A stretch of 64,000 nucleotides of DNA from Sphingobium fontiphilum (GTDB lineage Bacteria; Pseudomonadota; Alphaproteobacteria; Sphingomonadales; Sphingomonadaceae): the NCBI RefSeq assembly GCF_014196635.1, contig NZ_JACIEB010000001.1:186001-250000 (forward strand), in the 5' to 3' direction. Positions 1 to 9,004 of this stretch are shown here, in pieces (the first letter of the stretch is position 1; each line of letters opens with the position of its first letter). A model generated the notes under the pieces. That model had not been told where the DNA came from. It saw only the letters and a list, made by a program, of their open reading frames with translations, and did not search any database. The position numbers were made by a program, and so were the translations under genes.

Positions 1-1
1 A

Positions 2-1570
2 GAGCGCAACTGGGTGCGCACCATGTGCGTCTACGCGCTCATTGTTGTGGGCATGGGCGTGATCTTCCTGCGACTTCCCGGGGGCTTCCTGCCAGAGGAG
101 GATCAGGGCCGCCTGATCAACCAGGTCTCGCTGCCTGCCGGCGCGACCATCGAGGAGACGGAACGCACGCTCGCGCGGGTGCGTGAGCATTATTTCAAGG
201 CAGAAAAGGCCAATGTGTCCGACGTTTTCACGATCGCCGGCTTCGGCTTCGTGGGCCAGGGGCAAAATGTGGGCATCGCTTTTGCGCGCATGAACGATTG
301 GTCTGAGCGCCGGGGCAAGGACAATCATGTCAACGCCATCGCCCAGCGCGCCAACAAGGCCTTCCGCAAGATCACCGCAGGCATGGCGATCGCCTTCGTG
401 CCACCCGCTGTGCAGGAGCTGGGCAACGCCACCGGCTTCGAGTTTCAGCTTGTCGATCATGGCGGGCTGGGCCATGAGAAGATGATTGAGGCCCGCAACC
501 AGCTGCTGGGCATGGCCAAGGGCGAAAAGCGCCTTGCACAGGTTCGACCCAACGGCCTTGAGGACACGCCCCAGCTCAAGCTTGACGTCGATCAGGCCGC
601 CGCCGGGGCCCTGGGTATTTCGCAATCAGACATCAATTCGACCATCAGCACCGCGATGGGCAGCACCTATGTCAACGACTTCATCGACCGCGACCGGGTG
701 AAGAGGGTCTTTGTGCAGGCGGACGCTCCGTTTCGTACGACGCCCGAGTCCATCGGCCAGTTCTATGTGCGCGGCAGTTCGGGCGTGATGGCCCCGATCT
801 CCTCCTTCGCCAGGACGGAGTGGACCCGCGGTCCCGCCAAGCTTGAGCGTTTTAACGGCGTCTCGTCGATGCAGATCATGGGCGCGCCCGCACCGGGCGT
901 CTCGACGGGCGAGGCCATGAACCTGATAGAGGGCATGGCCGCCAAGCTGCCCTCCGGCGTCGGTCTGAAATGGAGCGGCATATCCTATGAGGAAAGGACC
1001 TCCAGCGGTCAGGCCCCGGCGCTCTATGCGCTCTCCATGCTGATCGTTTTCCTGTGCCTCGCCGCCCTCTATGAAAGCTGGTCGGTGCCGATCGCTGTCA
1101 TGCTGGTGGTGCCGCTGGGCGTGCTTGGCGCGGTCGTAGCGGCAAGTCTGGTAGGGCTTAACAACGACATCTACCTGCAGGTCGGGCTCATCACCACAAT
1201 TGGCGTTTCGGCTAAGAACGCAATTCTCATCGTCGAGTTTGCAGAAGAGAAGATGCGCGAGGGCCTGCCGCCGGTCGAAGCCGCGTTGGAAGCAGGCAAG
1301 CTGCGTTTGCGGCCGATCCTTATGACCAGCCTCGCCTTCATCTTCGGCGTGCTACCGCTGGCGCTTTCCACCGGCGCGGGCGCCGGGGGGCAGAATGCGA
1401 TCGGCTGGGCGGTGGTCGGCGGCATGCTCTCAGCCACCGTGCTGGCCATCTTCTTCGTGCCCGTATTCTTTACCGTAGTTAAACGCCTGTTTCGTGAACA
1501 CCACAGGCGCGGCGATGACCAACGGGGCATCCTCGAAAGCGAGGCCCGGGGCGCACCGCAGGAGTCATGA
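2..1570 (+). CDS. RND (HAE1/AcrB-type) efflux pump, C-terminal half (5' end outside window)
   Basis: C-terminal 522 residues of a resistance-nodulation-division pump, the inner-membrane proton/drug antiporter of a tripartite efflux system. The reading frame is open to the window edge, and family members are about 1,040-1,060 residues, so roughly half is missing. The visible part holds the second periplasmic porter domain followed by the last transmembrane helices, starting at about residue 335 (PALYALSMLIVFLCLAALYE). The proton-relay motif GVSAKNAILIVEFA (lysine near residue 404, equivalent to AcrB Lys940) and RLRPILMTSLAF match the AcrB family closely. The stop overlaps the start of the outer-membrane factor gene (ATGA), so the two are co-transcribed and probably translationally coupled. 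The membrane-fusion gene is presumably upstream. The substrate cannot be deduced. Confidence 0.95.
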   Translation, partial: ERNWVRTMCVYALIVVGMGVIFLRLPGGFLPEEDQGRLINQVSLPAGATIEETERTLARVREHYFKAEKANVSDVFTIAGFGFVGQGQNVGIAFARMNDWSERRGKDNHVNAIAQRANKAFRKITAGMAIAFVPPAVQELGNATGFEFQLVDHGGLGHEKMIEARNQLLGMAKGEKRLAQVRPNGLEDTPQLKLDVDQAAAGALGISQSDINSTISTAMGSTYVNDFIDRDRVKRVFVQADAPFRTTPESIGQFYVRGSSGVMAPISSFARTEWTRGPAKLERFNGVSSMQIMGAPAPGVSTGEAMNLIEGMAAKLPSGVGLKWSGISYEERTSSGQAPALYALSMLIVFLCLAALYESWSVPIAVMLVVPLGVLGAVVAASLVGLNNDIYLQVGLITTIGVSAKNAILIVEFAEEKMREGLPPVEAALEAGKLRLRPILMTSLAFIFGVLPLALSTGAGAGGQNAIGWAVVGGMLSATVLAIFFVPVFFTVVKRLFREHHRRGDDQRGILESEARGAPQES

Positions 1571-2994
1571 CAATGAAGAAGATGAGAGCGCTTACCGCCA
1601 CTTCGCTGGCGCTTGTGCTGGCCGCCTGCAACATGGCGCCCAAATATGTCCGGCCGGACCTGCCCGTCGCTCCTGCCATCCCAGCGGGGCCGGGCGAGGG
1701 CGTTGCGCAAACAGCAGGGCAGGGTCCGGTCGTTTCGGCCGATACTGCCTGGAAGGATTTCTTCACCGACCCGCGTCTGGCGCGGGTAATCCGGACCGCT
1801 CTCGACAACAATCGCGACCTGCGCATCGCGCTCGCCAATGTCGAACAGGCGCGTGCGCAGTATCGCGTGCAGCGCGCCGACCTTCTGCCAACGGCAGCCG
1901 CGAGCGGCCGTGCGACCTACCAGGATCAGCCCTTCGCGCAGGGCGTGGGCGGCGCTGCGTCGGGGCGGACCGACGTCTACACTGCTTCGGTGGGCGTCTC
2001 CGCATGGGAAATCGACCTTTTCGGTCGCGTGCGCAACCTCACCCGGGCGGCGCAGGAACGTTACTTCGCCTCGGTCGAAAACCGCAACGCCGCACAGACC
2101 GCGCTGATCGCCGAGACGGCGACGGCCTGGCTGACCATGGCCGCCGACCAGGAACGCCTGCGGATCGCGCGCGAACTCGAGAAGGCCTTCGGTCAGACGC
2201 TCCGGTTGACGCAGGCGCGCTTTGACAAGGGCGTGGCGTCCGAACTTGAGGTGCGTCAGGCGCAGACGAGTTACGATGCCGCGCGCTCAGATATCGCCTC
2301 GGCCATCACCCTGGTCGCGCAGGATCGCAATGCGCTTGAGCTGCTGGCCGGAACCATGCTCCCTGAAGAAGACCTGCCCGCAGACCTGCCTGCCGACGAT
2401 GTGACGCTCACCGCCCTTCCTGCGGATCTGCCTTCCACGCTGCTGCTGCGCCGCCCTGATATCGCCGCGGCGGAACATCAGCTTAAAGGCGCCAACGCCA
2501 ACATCGGCGCGGCCCGCGCGGCTTTCTTTCCCAGCATCTCGCTGACCGCCGCCCTGGGGACGATGAGCCTTGGTCTATCGGACCTGTTCAAGTCGGGCAG
2601 CGACTTCTGGTCGGTGGCGCCATCGGCCAGCGTGCCCATCTTCGACTTCGGTCGGAACCAGGGCAACCTGCGCTACGCGCGCGCCGCCTACGACGCCATG
2701 GTCGCGACCTATGAGAAGAGCGTCCAGACCGGCTTTCGAGAAGTCGCCGATGCGTTGGCGCGGCGCTCGACAATGACGGCGCAACTCGAGGCGCAAACCT
2801 CGCTGCGCGATGCGGCCAGGAAGAGCTATCAACTCTCCGATGCGCGCTTTCGTGCCGGTGTGGACGACTTCCTGACGACGCTCGACGCACAGCGCACGCT
2901 CTACAGCGCCGAACAGGCATTGGTTTCGACTCGCTTGGCACGAGCCAGCAACATGGTCGAGCTTTACCGCGCCATCGGCGGCGGGCTGACCTAA
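1567..2994 (+). CDS. Outer-membrane efflux lipoprotein (OprM/NodT family)
   Basis: The 475-residue outer-membrane channel of the RND system, with a type II signal peptide whose lipobox is LAAC (Cys21), so it should be lipidated and outer-membrane anchored. The NodT/OprM pattern is clear: MAPKYVRPDLP after the lipid anchor, DPRLARVIRTAL, a first long helical hairpin with LFGRVRNLTRAAQERY, LLLRRPDIAAAEHQL in the middle, and a second hairpin with PIFDFGRNQGNLRYARAAYD. The ATG at 1567 overlaps the pump stop; a second in-frame ATG at 1573 is an alternative start. No terminator is visible after the stop. The next 300 bases carry only a degenerate transposase remnant, so the efflux operon ends here. 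Confidence 0.95.
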   Translation: MTMKKMRALTATSLALVLAACNMAPKYVRPDLPVAPAIPAGPGEGVAQTAGQGPVVSADTAWKDFFTDPRLARVIRTALDNNRDLRIALANVEQARAQYRVQRADLLPTAAASGRATYQDQPFAQGVGGAASGRTDVYTASVGVSAWEIDLFGRVRNLTRAAQERYFASVENRNAAQTALIAETATAWLTMAADQERLRIARELEKAFGQTLRLTQARFDKGVASELEVRQAQTSYDAARSDIASAITLVAQDRNALELLAGTMLPEEDLPADLPADDVTLTALPADLPSTLLLRRPDIAAAEHQLKGANANIGAARAAFFPSISLTAALGTMSLGLSDLFKSGSDFWSVAPSASVPIFDFGRNQGNLRYARAAYDAMVATYEKSVQTGFREVADALARRSTMTAQLEAQTSLRDAARKSYQLSDARFRAGVDDFLTTLDAQRTLYSAEQALVSTRLARASNMVELYRAIGGGLT

Positions 2995-2999
2995 ACGCG

Positions 3000-3250
3000 A
3001 TGCGACGGGCCGCGCCGGACTTTGAAGTTCATTGGGCGCTTTATCGCGTGCTGGGAGCAGACCTGAACCAGATCCATGCCATTGGACCATCGCTGGCCCT
3101 CAAGCTGGTCGGAGCGTAAGGCGCCGACCTTGCGGCACAGCCAAGCTCATGCCGCTTCACATCATGCTGTGCCCGGCGCCAGGCAACAGGTATCTGGCGC
3201 CAAGCTGGTGTCATCGGAAACGCTCCGATCATCAAGCCGGTCGGCGGGTG
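3000..3250 (+). pseudogene. Degenerate IS110-family transposase remnant
   Basis: This 316-base gap between the efflux operon and the TpsA gene holds the wreck of an IS110-type transposase C-terminus. Frame 3000-3119 reads ALYRVLGADLNQIHAIGP then SLALKLVGA, the helix-hairpin-helix region of IS110 transposases, and ends at a TAA. Beyond that stop the same frame continues GADLAAQPSS and RFTS. The next frame supplies LCPAPGN, and a third frame supplies VSGAKLVSSETLRSSSRSA, in the order of an intact IS110 C-terminus (roughly FTSWL, LAPGN, SGGKLLSS). At least one nonsense change and two frame changes are needed, so it is inactive. No terminal repeats were recognised. Confidence 0.8.
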
Positions 3251-3310
3251 CCGACAGACCCCTGAACCCTCGGGCGACCAAGCCGCGCAGCGCTGTGACC
3301 CTGGCTTCCG

Positions 3311-6300
3311 TCATTGGGTGGGTGCGCCGCATCCTCTTTGGCCATTGGCGCATTCCCACAGGTCTTCGTTGCCCACGCCGGTGACCGGATCGTCGATGAG
3401 CGGCGCATAGCCCGGCATCGGTTGGCTTTCCTGCAGGGTGATGGTGTCGGTTTCGACGGGCGGCGGGATGAAGCGGGTGATCGGATCGGGATCGAGCACC
3501 GCCGTGATGACGTCTGCATTGGGGATGCCGGGCTCTCCCGCGCCTTCCCCTGCCAGGCCGCATCCCGTGGGGTTGGCGATCAGGCAGCCGTTGATCGTCG
3601 AGGCGCGATGGAACCGGCCGCTGGTCGCGCCGCGCACGCCGTTGATGAGGGTGCTGGGCGCAACGCTCTTGCCGCTCAGAAGGCTTGAGGGTGCTTCGCC
3701 GGGCAGCAACTGACCGTTGATGACGATGCGCGCATTATCGCTGCCCGTCAGTATCTCCAGCGTGCTGGTGGAGGCGAGCAGGCCGCGCCGGTCTTCATGC
3801 GCCGTGCTCGCACCGACATTCTGCACAAAGGCGTCGTTGGCGACGTCCAGCGTGATGTCGGTGGCGCGGATGATGTTGTCGGTGCGCACGACACCATCAT
3901 TCCGGGCGAGGCGCGCGTCGATGGCGGCGATGTCGGTCAACGCCGATAGGTCTTCCATGGCGGCTGCGGTGGCGACGTAGACAGCCGCCGAACGCATGAC
4001 CAGGTGGCCGCCAAGGTCGCCGGGGCCTTCGCTGCGCAGGTCGATGGAGCCGGTGCTCGCGTCGACAAGGATTCGGTCCGCCGCGTCAAGGATCAACTGG
4101 TTGTCGCGGGCCATGCCGTCCATCTCGATCGCGCCACTGACCCGGATCGCGCCGATGGTGGTGATCGACAAGGCCCCGCCCGCGCCAATTTGTCCCTCGG
4201 CACCGGCCTGTGCGGTGAAATCGCCGATCTCGACCGCTCCTGTTGCCGTCAGGGCGATATTGCGGCCGTGCAATGCGGCGATTTCGCTGACCGACAGGCT
4301 GTAGCCGCCCGACTGGTCCTGTCCGCCAATGAAGGTCGCGCCACTGCCGGTGGCGTTGAGCGTCAATAGCCCGCCCGCGCCATCCGCTCCGGACAGAGCG
4401 AACAAGGAGGCGCTTTCTCCGATGGCTATGTCGGAGGAGGAGAGGGTGATGTTCCGGCCCCGTATCGCCCCGCTCAACGTCGCCATGCCCGCCGCCTGCG
4501 CCGTTATGTCGCCGCTCGCGTCAAGCGTGTCGATTTGCATCGCGCCGCCGGACGCCAATGTCATCGTGCCGCTTATGCCGTTGAATAGGCTGATGTCGCC
4601 ATCGGCCTGCACCCGCAAAGTGCGCCCTTCGCCCGTTATGGCGTTGGCGATGCTCACATCGTCCAGGGCATGAACGTCGATGTCGCCCGTGGCTTCCAGT
4701 GACGCCAGCCCCGCGCCGCCCAGGTTGCGGGCAATGACGATGTCCCCGCCATGCGCGCCCACATAGGCGCTCGTCGTGGTCAGCAATTCGACCAGTTCCA
4801 CCGACCCTTCGAGCGATTCGATGGAAGCGCTGCCGCTGCGCATTCGGGTGTCGCCGGTCGCGGTGACTGCACCGGTGGCGGTGAAATAGAGCGTTCCGGC
4901 AGCGGACAGACTGTCGAGCCCGGCGGGCAGGCCATCATGGCTGAAGGACATGGCGCCTCCGCTGGTCAGCAATATGTCGGTGGCCGATGCGATCACGCCC
5001 GTGCCGGAGAAGCGCATGTCGATGGCGCCCGGCGTCGTCGCCATGATGGAGCCCGCGCGAATGGCGCCGCCGTCCAGTGCGAAGCTGATCGCGCCGGATT
5101 CCGGTCCGGCGGCCCCTTCCAGCGTCAGCAGCAATGCCGAACTGATGGCGAGATCGGATGCGTCGGCGGCATGTTCGAAGCGGATATTGCCCGCTTCACC
5201 GCCATTGGTCGCGACGGCGTAGCCGGACAGGGTGGCGATGCGATGGGTTCCGCCGCCTGCCCGTGTAATCAGGATTTCGCCTGCCTGATTGGAGCCATCG
5301 ACGTTGCCGTCGGCTATGGCGCTGAGCATTACATTGTTGAGATCGACACTGCCGCCGGACAGGGCCAGTTGGGCGGAGCCAGCGGTCGCGCCATGGTCGA
5401 CGGCGCTGGCGTCGATCAGCAGCAGCGATGCGGGCGTTGCCGAGACGGTTGCGTCAACGACCTCGAATTTTGCAGTTCCGCCGGCGCTTCGCCCGCCTGC
5501 GGCTTCGTTGCCCTCGGGCGAACTGGCGCTGGCGGAAACGGCCGCGATGTTGGTCAGCAGCACCGAAGCGCCATTCGTCGTCGAGAACAGCGCCGATCCG
5601 CCCGTGGCCGTTCCTCCCGCAAAAACATAGGGGCTGGCGGGTGTCGAGCCGCTTTCTGCGTCGGCCGACACGGCGGCGACGCCGGTTTCGAGGCGGCTTG
5701 TCGATCCGCTGATCGTAATCATGGCCGTTCCACCGGCGCCATCGCCGCCGATGCCCGAAACGAAACGGTAGCCCAGGCCCGCGCCCCCGTCGCCGCCCTG
5801 GCCGATGGCGGTTGCCGCCAACAACTCGGTCACCTGGACCGAACCGCCGTCGATCATAATGCCAGCGGTTCCGCCTGAACCGTTGCCGCCCGAACCGCCT
5901 GCGTCGCCATAACCTGCATCGCCGCCTTGCCCCTCCGCACTGGTGACGAGCGCCGTCAAGGCCAGGTCGGCGGACACTCTGGCTTGGGCGGTCCCGCCGA
6001 AAGCATCGCCACCAGCGCCGCCCAGGCCCGTCGTCATGGTTCCGGTTTCGTCGATGGCGCTGCCGCCATGGCCACCGTCGCCATCTGCGCGAAGATCGAG
6101 CACGCCTAGTTGTTGACCCGCAGAGCGCACGGTCGCGAGAGCCGTGCCGCCGCGCCCGATGCCGCCATTGCCCGGCGTCACGCCAGTGAAGCCGCTTGCG
6201 CCGTCGCCATCGGCGGACAGATCAACGCTCTGTGTGGTCAGTGCGCCGCCAGCCAGTTCGACTTCCGCCCGCCCGCCTTCGCCATCCCCGCCATGCAAGG

Positions 6301-9004
6301 CCGCGCCGCCGGACCCATCGGCATAGAGGAACAGATTGTCGAGCGTGATCGCCGCGCTGCCCCCGGCTTCCATCAGGAAGAGGATATTGCCGCCCGTTCC
6401 CGATCCGCCGACGCCGGAGGCTTCGGTGTAGAAAAAGCTCGTCGAACCGCCATAGCCATTGGCGTAGAGCGAAAAACTGGGCGTGTTGAGGGTTCCCGAC
6501 CGGCCGGTGAAGCGCACCGTGCCGCCAAGGCCATCGCCAACGGCGCCAGCGCGGTCGCCGGGTTCATAGCCGCTGGCCGCCGAACCGCCCCAACCGTCGG
6601 CGTTGAGCTGGAAATAATCGATCGCGCTGTCGCCGCCATCGACCAGCGCATTGACCGTGCCGCCATGGCCGTCGCCCGCCGAAAAATCGTCGCAACCGCC
6701 GCAGAGCGCGCCCAGATAGCCCCCCTCGCCATCGGCGCGGGCGCGGAATGTGCCGATCTGTGTCGCATTGCCGCCCAGCACGATGTCGACCGTTCCGCCG
6801 ATGCCGTCGCCGCTGTCGCCCGCGGCATAATAGGAGCCTTCCGAATAGCTGGTGCCATAGCCATCGGCGCGGATGTCGAGTTCGCCGATCATGGTGGCCG
6901 CACCCCGGTCTGTGAAGGTGACGGAGCCGCCCCGGCCGGTGCCGCCCGGCGCGGGATCGCCATTGGTCACTTGCCCGCCACGGCCACTGGCGTCGAGTTG
7001 CATCCAGCCCGCGATGTCGAGTTCTCCGCCATTATTGGCAAGGGTGATCGCGCCACCCGTGCCGTCGGACGCGGCCTGTCCTGATGCGCCCTCGGCTGTC
7101 GCGTCGGCATAGCAATTATAATTGCCGCAGTCGGTCAGCAGGATCGCGCCCTTGTCGGCGGATGTGACGCGATCGATGCTGATGTCGATCGTGCCGCCCT
7201 GCGCCGGGCCGGACGCGCCGGGCACGGAAGCCGCGCGGGCGCTGGCAAAAAGCTGCATTGATCCGGATTGCATGACCCCGTCACGGGCCGTCAGGCGGAT
7301 TGCGCCGCCGGTCGCGCCGCCCGACGCTAAGGGCGCGAACTGCCCGTTTGAGCCATAGAATACGCCTCCATCGGCGCGCGCCGAAGCCGAGAGGAAGGTG
7401 TCGCTGACCAAAGCGCCGCCGTCGATGGCGCTGAGATCGATTGAGCCACCGCGAACAGGCGCGGTCGCGCCATAGGCGATGCCGTTGGCGTTCAACTCCA
7501 TCTGCTTTGCGTGGATCATGCCGCTCCTGCCCAGAGCCGCCAATGTTATCGAGCCGCCCTGCGCGCCATTGCCATATGCGCTGGCGTCAGCGATCAGGTC
7601 GTTGCCATCGATCACGCCATTGTCGCCGCGCAGCAGGATGGAGCCGCCACGCGCAGCTGCCCCTTCAAAATCCTCGCCGCTGGCGTCGAGGCGGAAATCA
7701 TGGCCGGGGGCGGTCCTGATGCGACCGCCATTGCTGGCGATCATGCTGATCGCACTGCCGGTCGCGCCATTTTTGGCGGTGAGCGACAGGCCTTCATCGG
7801 CAAGCACATCGCCCCCGTCATGGGCCCGCAGGTCGATGGCGGTAAGCGACTGGAAGCTGGCCTGTTGCTGGAACCGCGTATTCTGGCCAGCGCCCACATC
7901 GAGGCTGATGCGGCCTGTCGCGGCGGCGGAGAGATCGGACGAGACGGTGGATGCGCCTATCGTCATCGCCGCGGGCGTGGACGCGCCGCTGCTGACGCCG
8001 CCGACCGAACCATAGCTGATGTCATAACCGGCCGACAGGATGACCGCACCGGCCTCATCGGAGGCGATGGCGGCGGGCGTATAGCCGATATTGCCGGACA
8101 ACAGCATCGTCATCGCCTGGTTCTTGGGCATGGCGACCATGTAGATGCGCTGAATGTCGCTCCCGTCGCTCGTCGCCGGGCCGGTGGTCGTGCCGTCATG
8201 TACCACGCCATGGGCATCGCCGGTGCCGACCGTCATGGCGATGTCGAACAGGCCGTTGTTGATGCGAACATCGACCTGCTCCGCCCCGACATAGGCGGCC
8301 GAGCCGTTGACGATGACCGTGCCGCTCATCTCCACGCGCGGGGCGACCATCGCGACATAGCTGCCGGTGGCGAGCGCCTTGATGTTCGCGCCACGCGCGA
8401 CCGAAACGGTGGACAGGCTGCCCGATGCGCCACGAAACCGAATTTCGCCATTGCCGCCATAAAGGCCGTCGGTGACGTCGATGGCATTGCTGGTCAGCAC
8501 CAGCCCGCCGACATCGAACACGCCCGTCGATCCGACCAATATGCCGCCGGGCGAATAGAACCAGACATTGCCGCCGACCGCATTGTCCACCCGCGACTGG
8601 ATGAGGCCGTTGAGCGCAACGGCGCGGTTCAGGGTAGCGCCTGAGGCGGGATCATAGGGAACGATGCGATTGAGGACGGTAAAGCCCGGCAGGCCCGGGC
8701 TTTGATAGGTTGCGCTATTGCCGTTGGGCAGGAAATTGATCGGGCCACTTCCCGACAGGTTGGATGGCGACCAGTCGATCACCACCTGATCCTGATGGAT
8801 CAGCACGTCGGTGTGATTGGTTGAATCGACGATCTGCGCAGCGCTGTCGCCGCCCACCACCGTGCCCCGGCCGATAAAGCCCTGCCCATGGGCGGTCGAT
8901 GCGGCGGCGATCGCCAGCGCCAGCGCGGCGCTCCCGCAGCCCGCGCGCCAGTGTGCGGCGGAGCGGACGGCGGGATAGTCGGTTTGGGAGGCTTGGCGGC
9001 GCAT
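3311..9004 (-). CDS. TpsA exoprotein: filamentous-haemagglutinin-like beta-helix surface protein
   Basis: Large two-partner-secretion substrate (1,897 residues) presumably exported by the TpsB encoded just upstream. The extended signal region (to about residue 40, ending STAHGQ) is followed by a TPS domain at about residues 45-180 with QVVIDW, LNRIVP and FYSPGGILVGS, the conserved elements of haemagglutinin N-termini. The body is a long beta-strand-repeat region rich in Gly, Ala, Asp and Ser, with a tract of glycine-rich repeats (units like ADGxGG...GDGxGGT) at about residues 640-1100. Two short Cys pairs lie in the repeats, and the C-terminus has NGCLIANPTGC and ECANGQRGC. The ATG at 9004 overlaps the tpsB stop (ATGA) and has GGAG 6 bases upstream; an in-frame GTG at 9016 lacks a ribosome site. 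Adhesion or biofilm is the likely role; the ligand is unknown. Confidence 0.9.
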   Translation of the reverse strand: MRRQASQTDYPAVRSAAHWRAGCGSAALALAIAAASTAHGQGFIGRGTVVGGDSAAQIVDSTNHTDVLIHQDQVVIDWSPSNLSGSGPINFLPNGNSATYQSPGLPGFTVLNRIVPYDPASGATLNRAVALNGLIQSRVDNAVGGNVWFYSPGGILVGSTGVFDVGGLVLTSNAIDVTDGLYGGNGEIRFRGASGSLSTVSVARGANIKALATGSYVAMVAPRVEMSGTVIVNGSAAYVGAEQVDVRINNGLFDIAMTVGTGDAHGVVHDGTTTGPATSDGSDIQRIYMVAMPKNQAMTMLLSGNIGYTPAAIASDEAGAVILSAGYDISYGSVGGVSSGASTPAAMTIGASTVSSDLSAAATGRISLDVGAGQNTRFQQQASFQSLTAIDLRAHDGGDVLADEGLSLTAKNGATGSAISMIASNGGRIRTAPGHDFRLDASGEDFEGAAARGGSILLRGDNGVIDGNDLIADASAYGNGAQGGSITLAALGRSGMIHAKQMELNANGIAYGATAPVRGGSIDLSAIDGGALVSDTFLSASARADGGVFYGSNGQFAPLASGGATGGAIRLTARDGVMQSGSMQLFASARAASVPGASGPAQGGTIDISIDRVTSADKGAILLTDCGNYNCYADATAEGASGQAASDGTGGAITLANNGGELDIAGWMQLDASGRGGQVTNGDPAPGGTGRGGSVTFTDRGAATMIGELDIRADGYGTSYSEGSYYAAGDSGDGIGGTVDIVLGGNATQIGTFRARADGEGGYLGALCGGCDDFSAGDGHGGTVNALVDGGDSAIDYFQLNADGWGGSAASGYEPGDRAGAVGDGLGGTVRFTGRSGTLNTPSFSLYANGYGGSTSFFYTEASGVGGSGTGGNILFLMEAGGSAAITLDNLFLYADGSGGAALHGGDGEGGRAEVELAGGALTTQSVDLSADGDGASGFTGVTPGNGGIGRGGTALATVRSAGQQLGVLDLRADGDGGHGGSAIDETGTMTTGLGGAGGDAFGGTAQARVSADLALTALVTSAEGQGGDAGYGDAGGSGGNGSGGTAGIMIDGGSVQVTELLAATAIGQGGDGGAGLGYRFVSGIGGDGAGGTAMITISGSTSRLETGVAAVSADAESGSTPASPYVFAGGTATGGSALFSTTNGASVLLTNIAAVSASASSPEGNEAAGGRSAGGTAKFEVVDATVSATPASLLLIDASAVDHGATAGSAQLALSGGSVDLNNVMLSAIADGNVDGSNQAGEILITRAGGGTHRIATLSGYAVATNGGEAGNIRFEHAADASDLAISSALLLTLEGAAGPESGAISFALDGGAIRAGSIMATTPGAIDMRFSGTGVIASATDILLTSGGAMSFSHDGLPAGLDSLSAAGTLYFTATGAVTATGDTRMRSGSASIESLEGSVELVELLTTTSAYVGAHGGDIVIARNLGGAGLASLEATGDIDVHALDDVSIANAITGEGRTLRVQADGDISLFNGISGTMTLASGGAMQIDTLDASGDITAQAAGMATLSGAIRGRNITLSSSDIAIGESASLFALSGADGAGGLLTLNATGSGATFIGGQDQSGGYSLSVSEIAALHGRNIALTATGAVEIGDFTAQAGAEGQIGAGGALSITTIGAIRVSGAIEMDGMARDNQLILDAADRILVDASTGSIDLRSEGPGDLGGHLVMRSAAVYVATAAAMEDLSALTDIAAIDARLARNDGVVRTDNIIRATDITLDVANDAFVQNVGASTAHEDRRGLLASTSTLEILTGSDNARIVINGQLLPGEAPSSLLSGKSVAPSTLINGVRGATSGRFHRASTINGCLIANPTGCGLAGEGAGEPGIPNADVITAVLDPDPITRFIPPPVETDTITLQESQPMPGYAPLIDDPVTGVGNEDLWECANGQRGCGAPTQ

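Noticed and set aside
4000..8500. Possible CRISPR-like periodic sequence
   Set aside because: The periodicity follows degenerate protein repeats of the TpsA gene with no identical short repeats and spacers.
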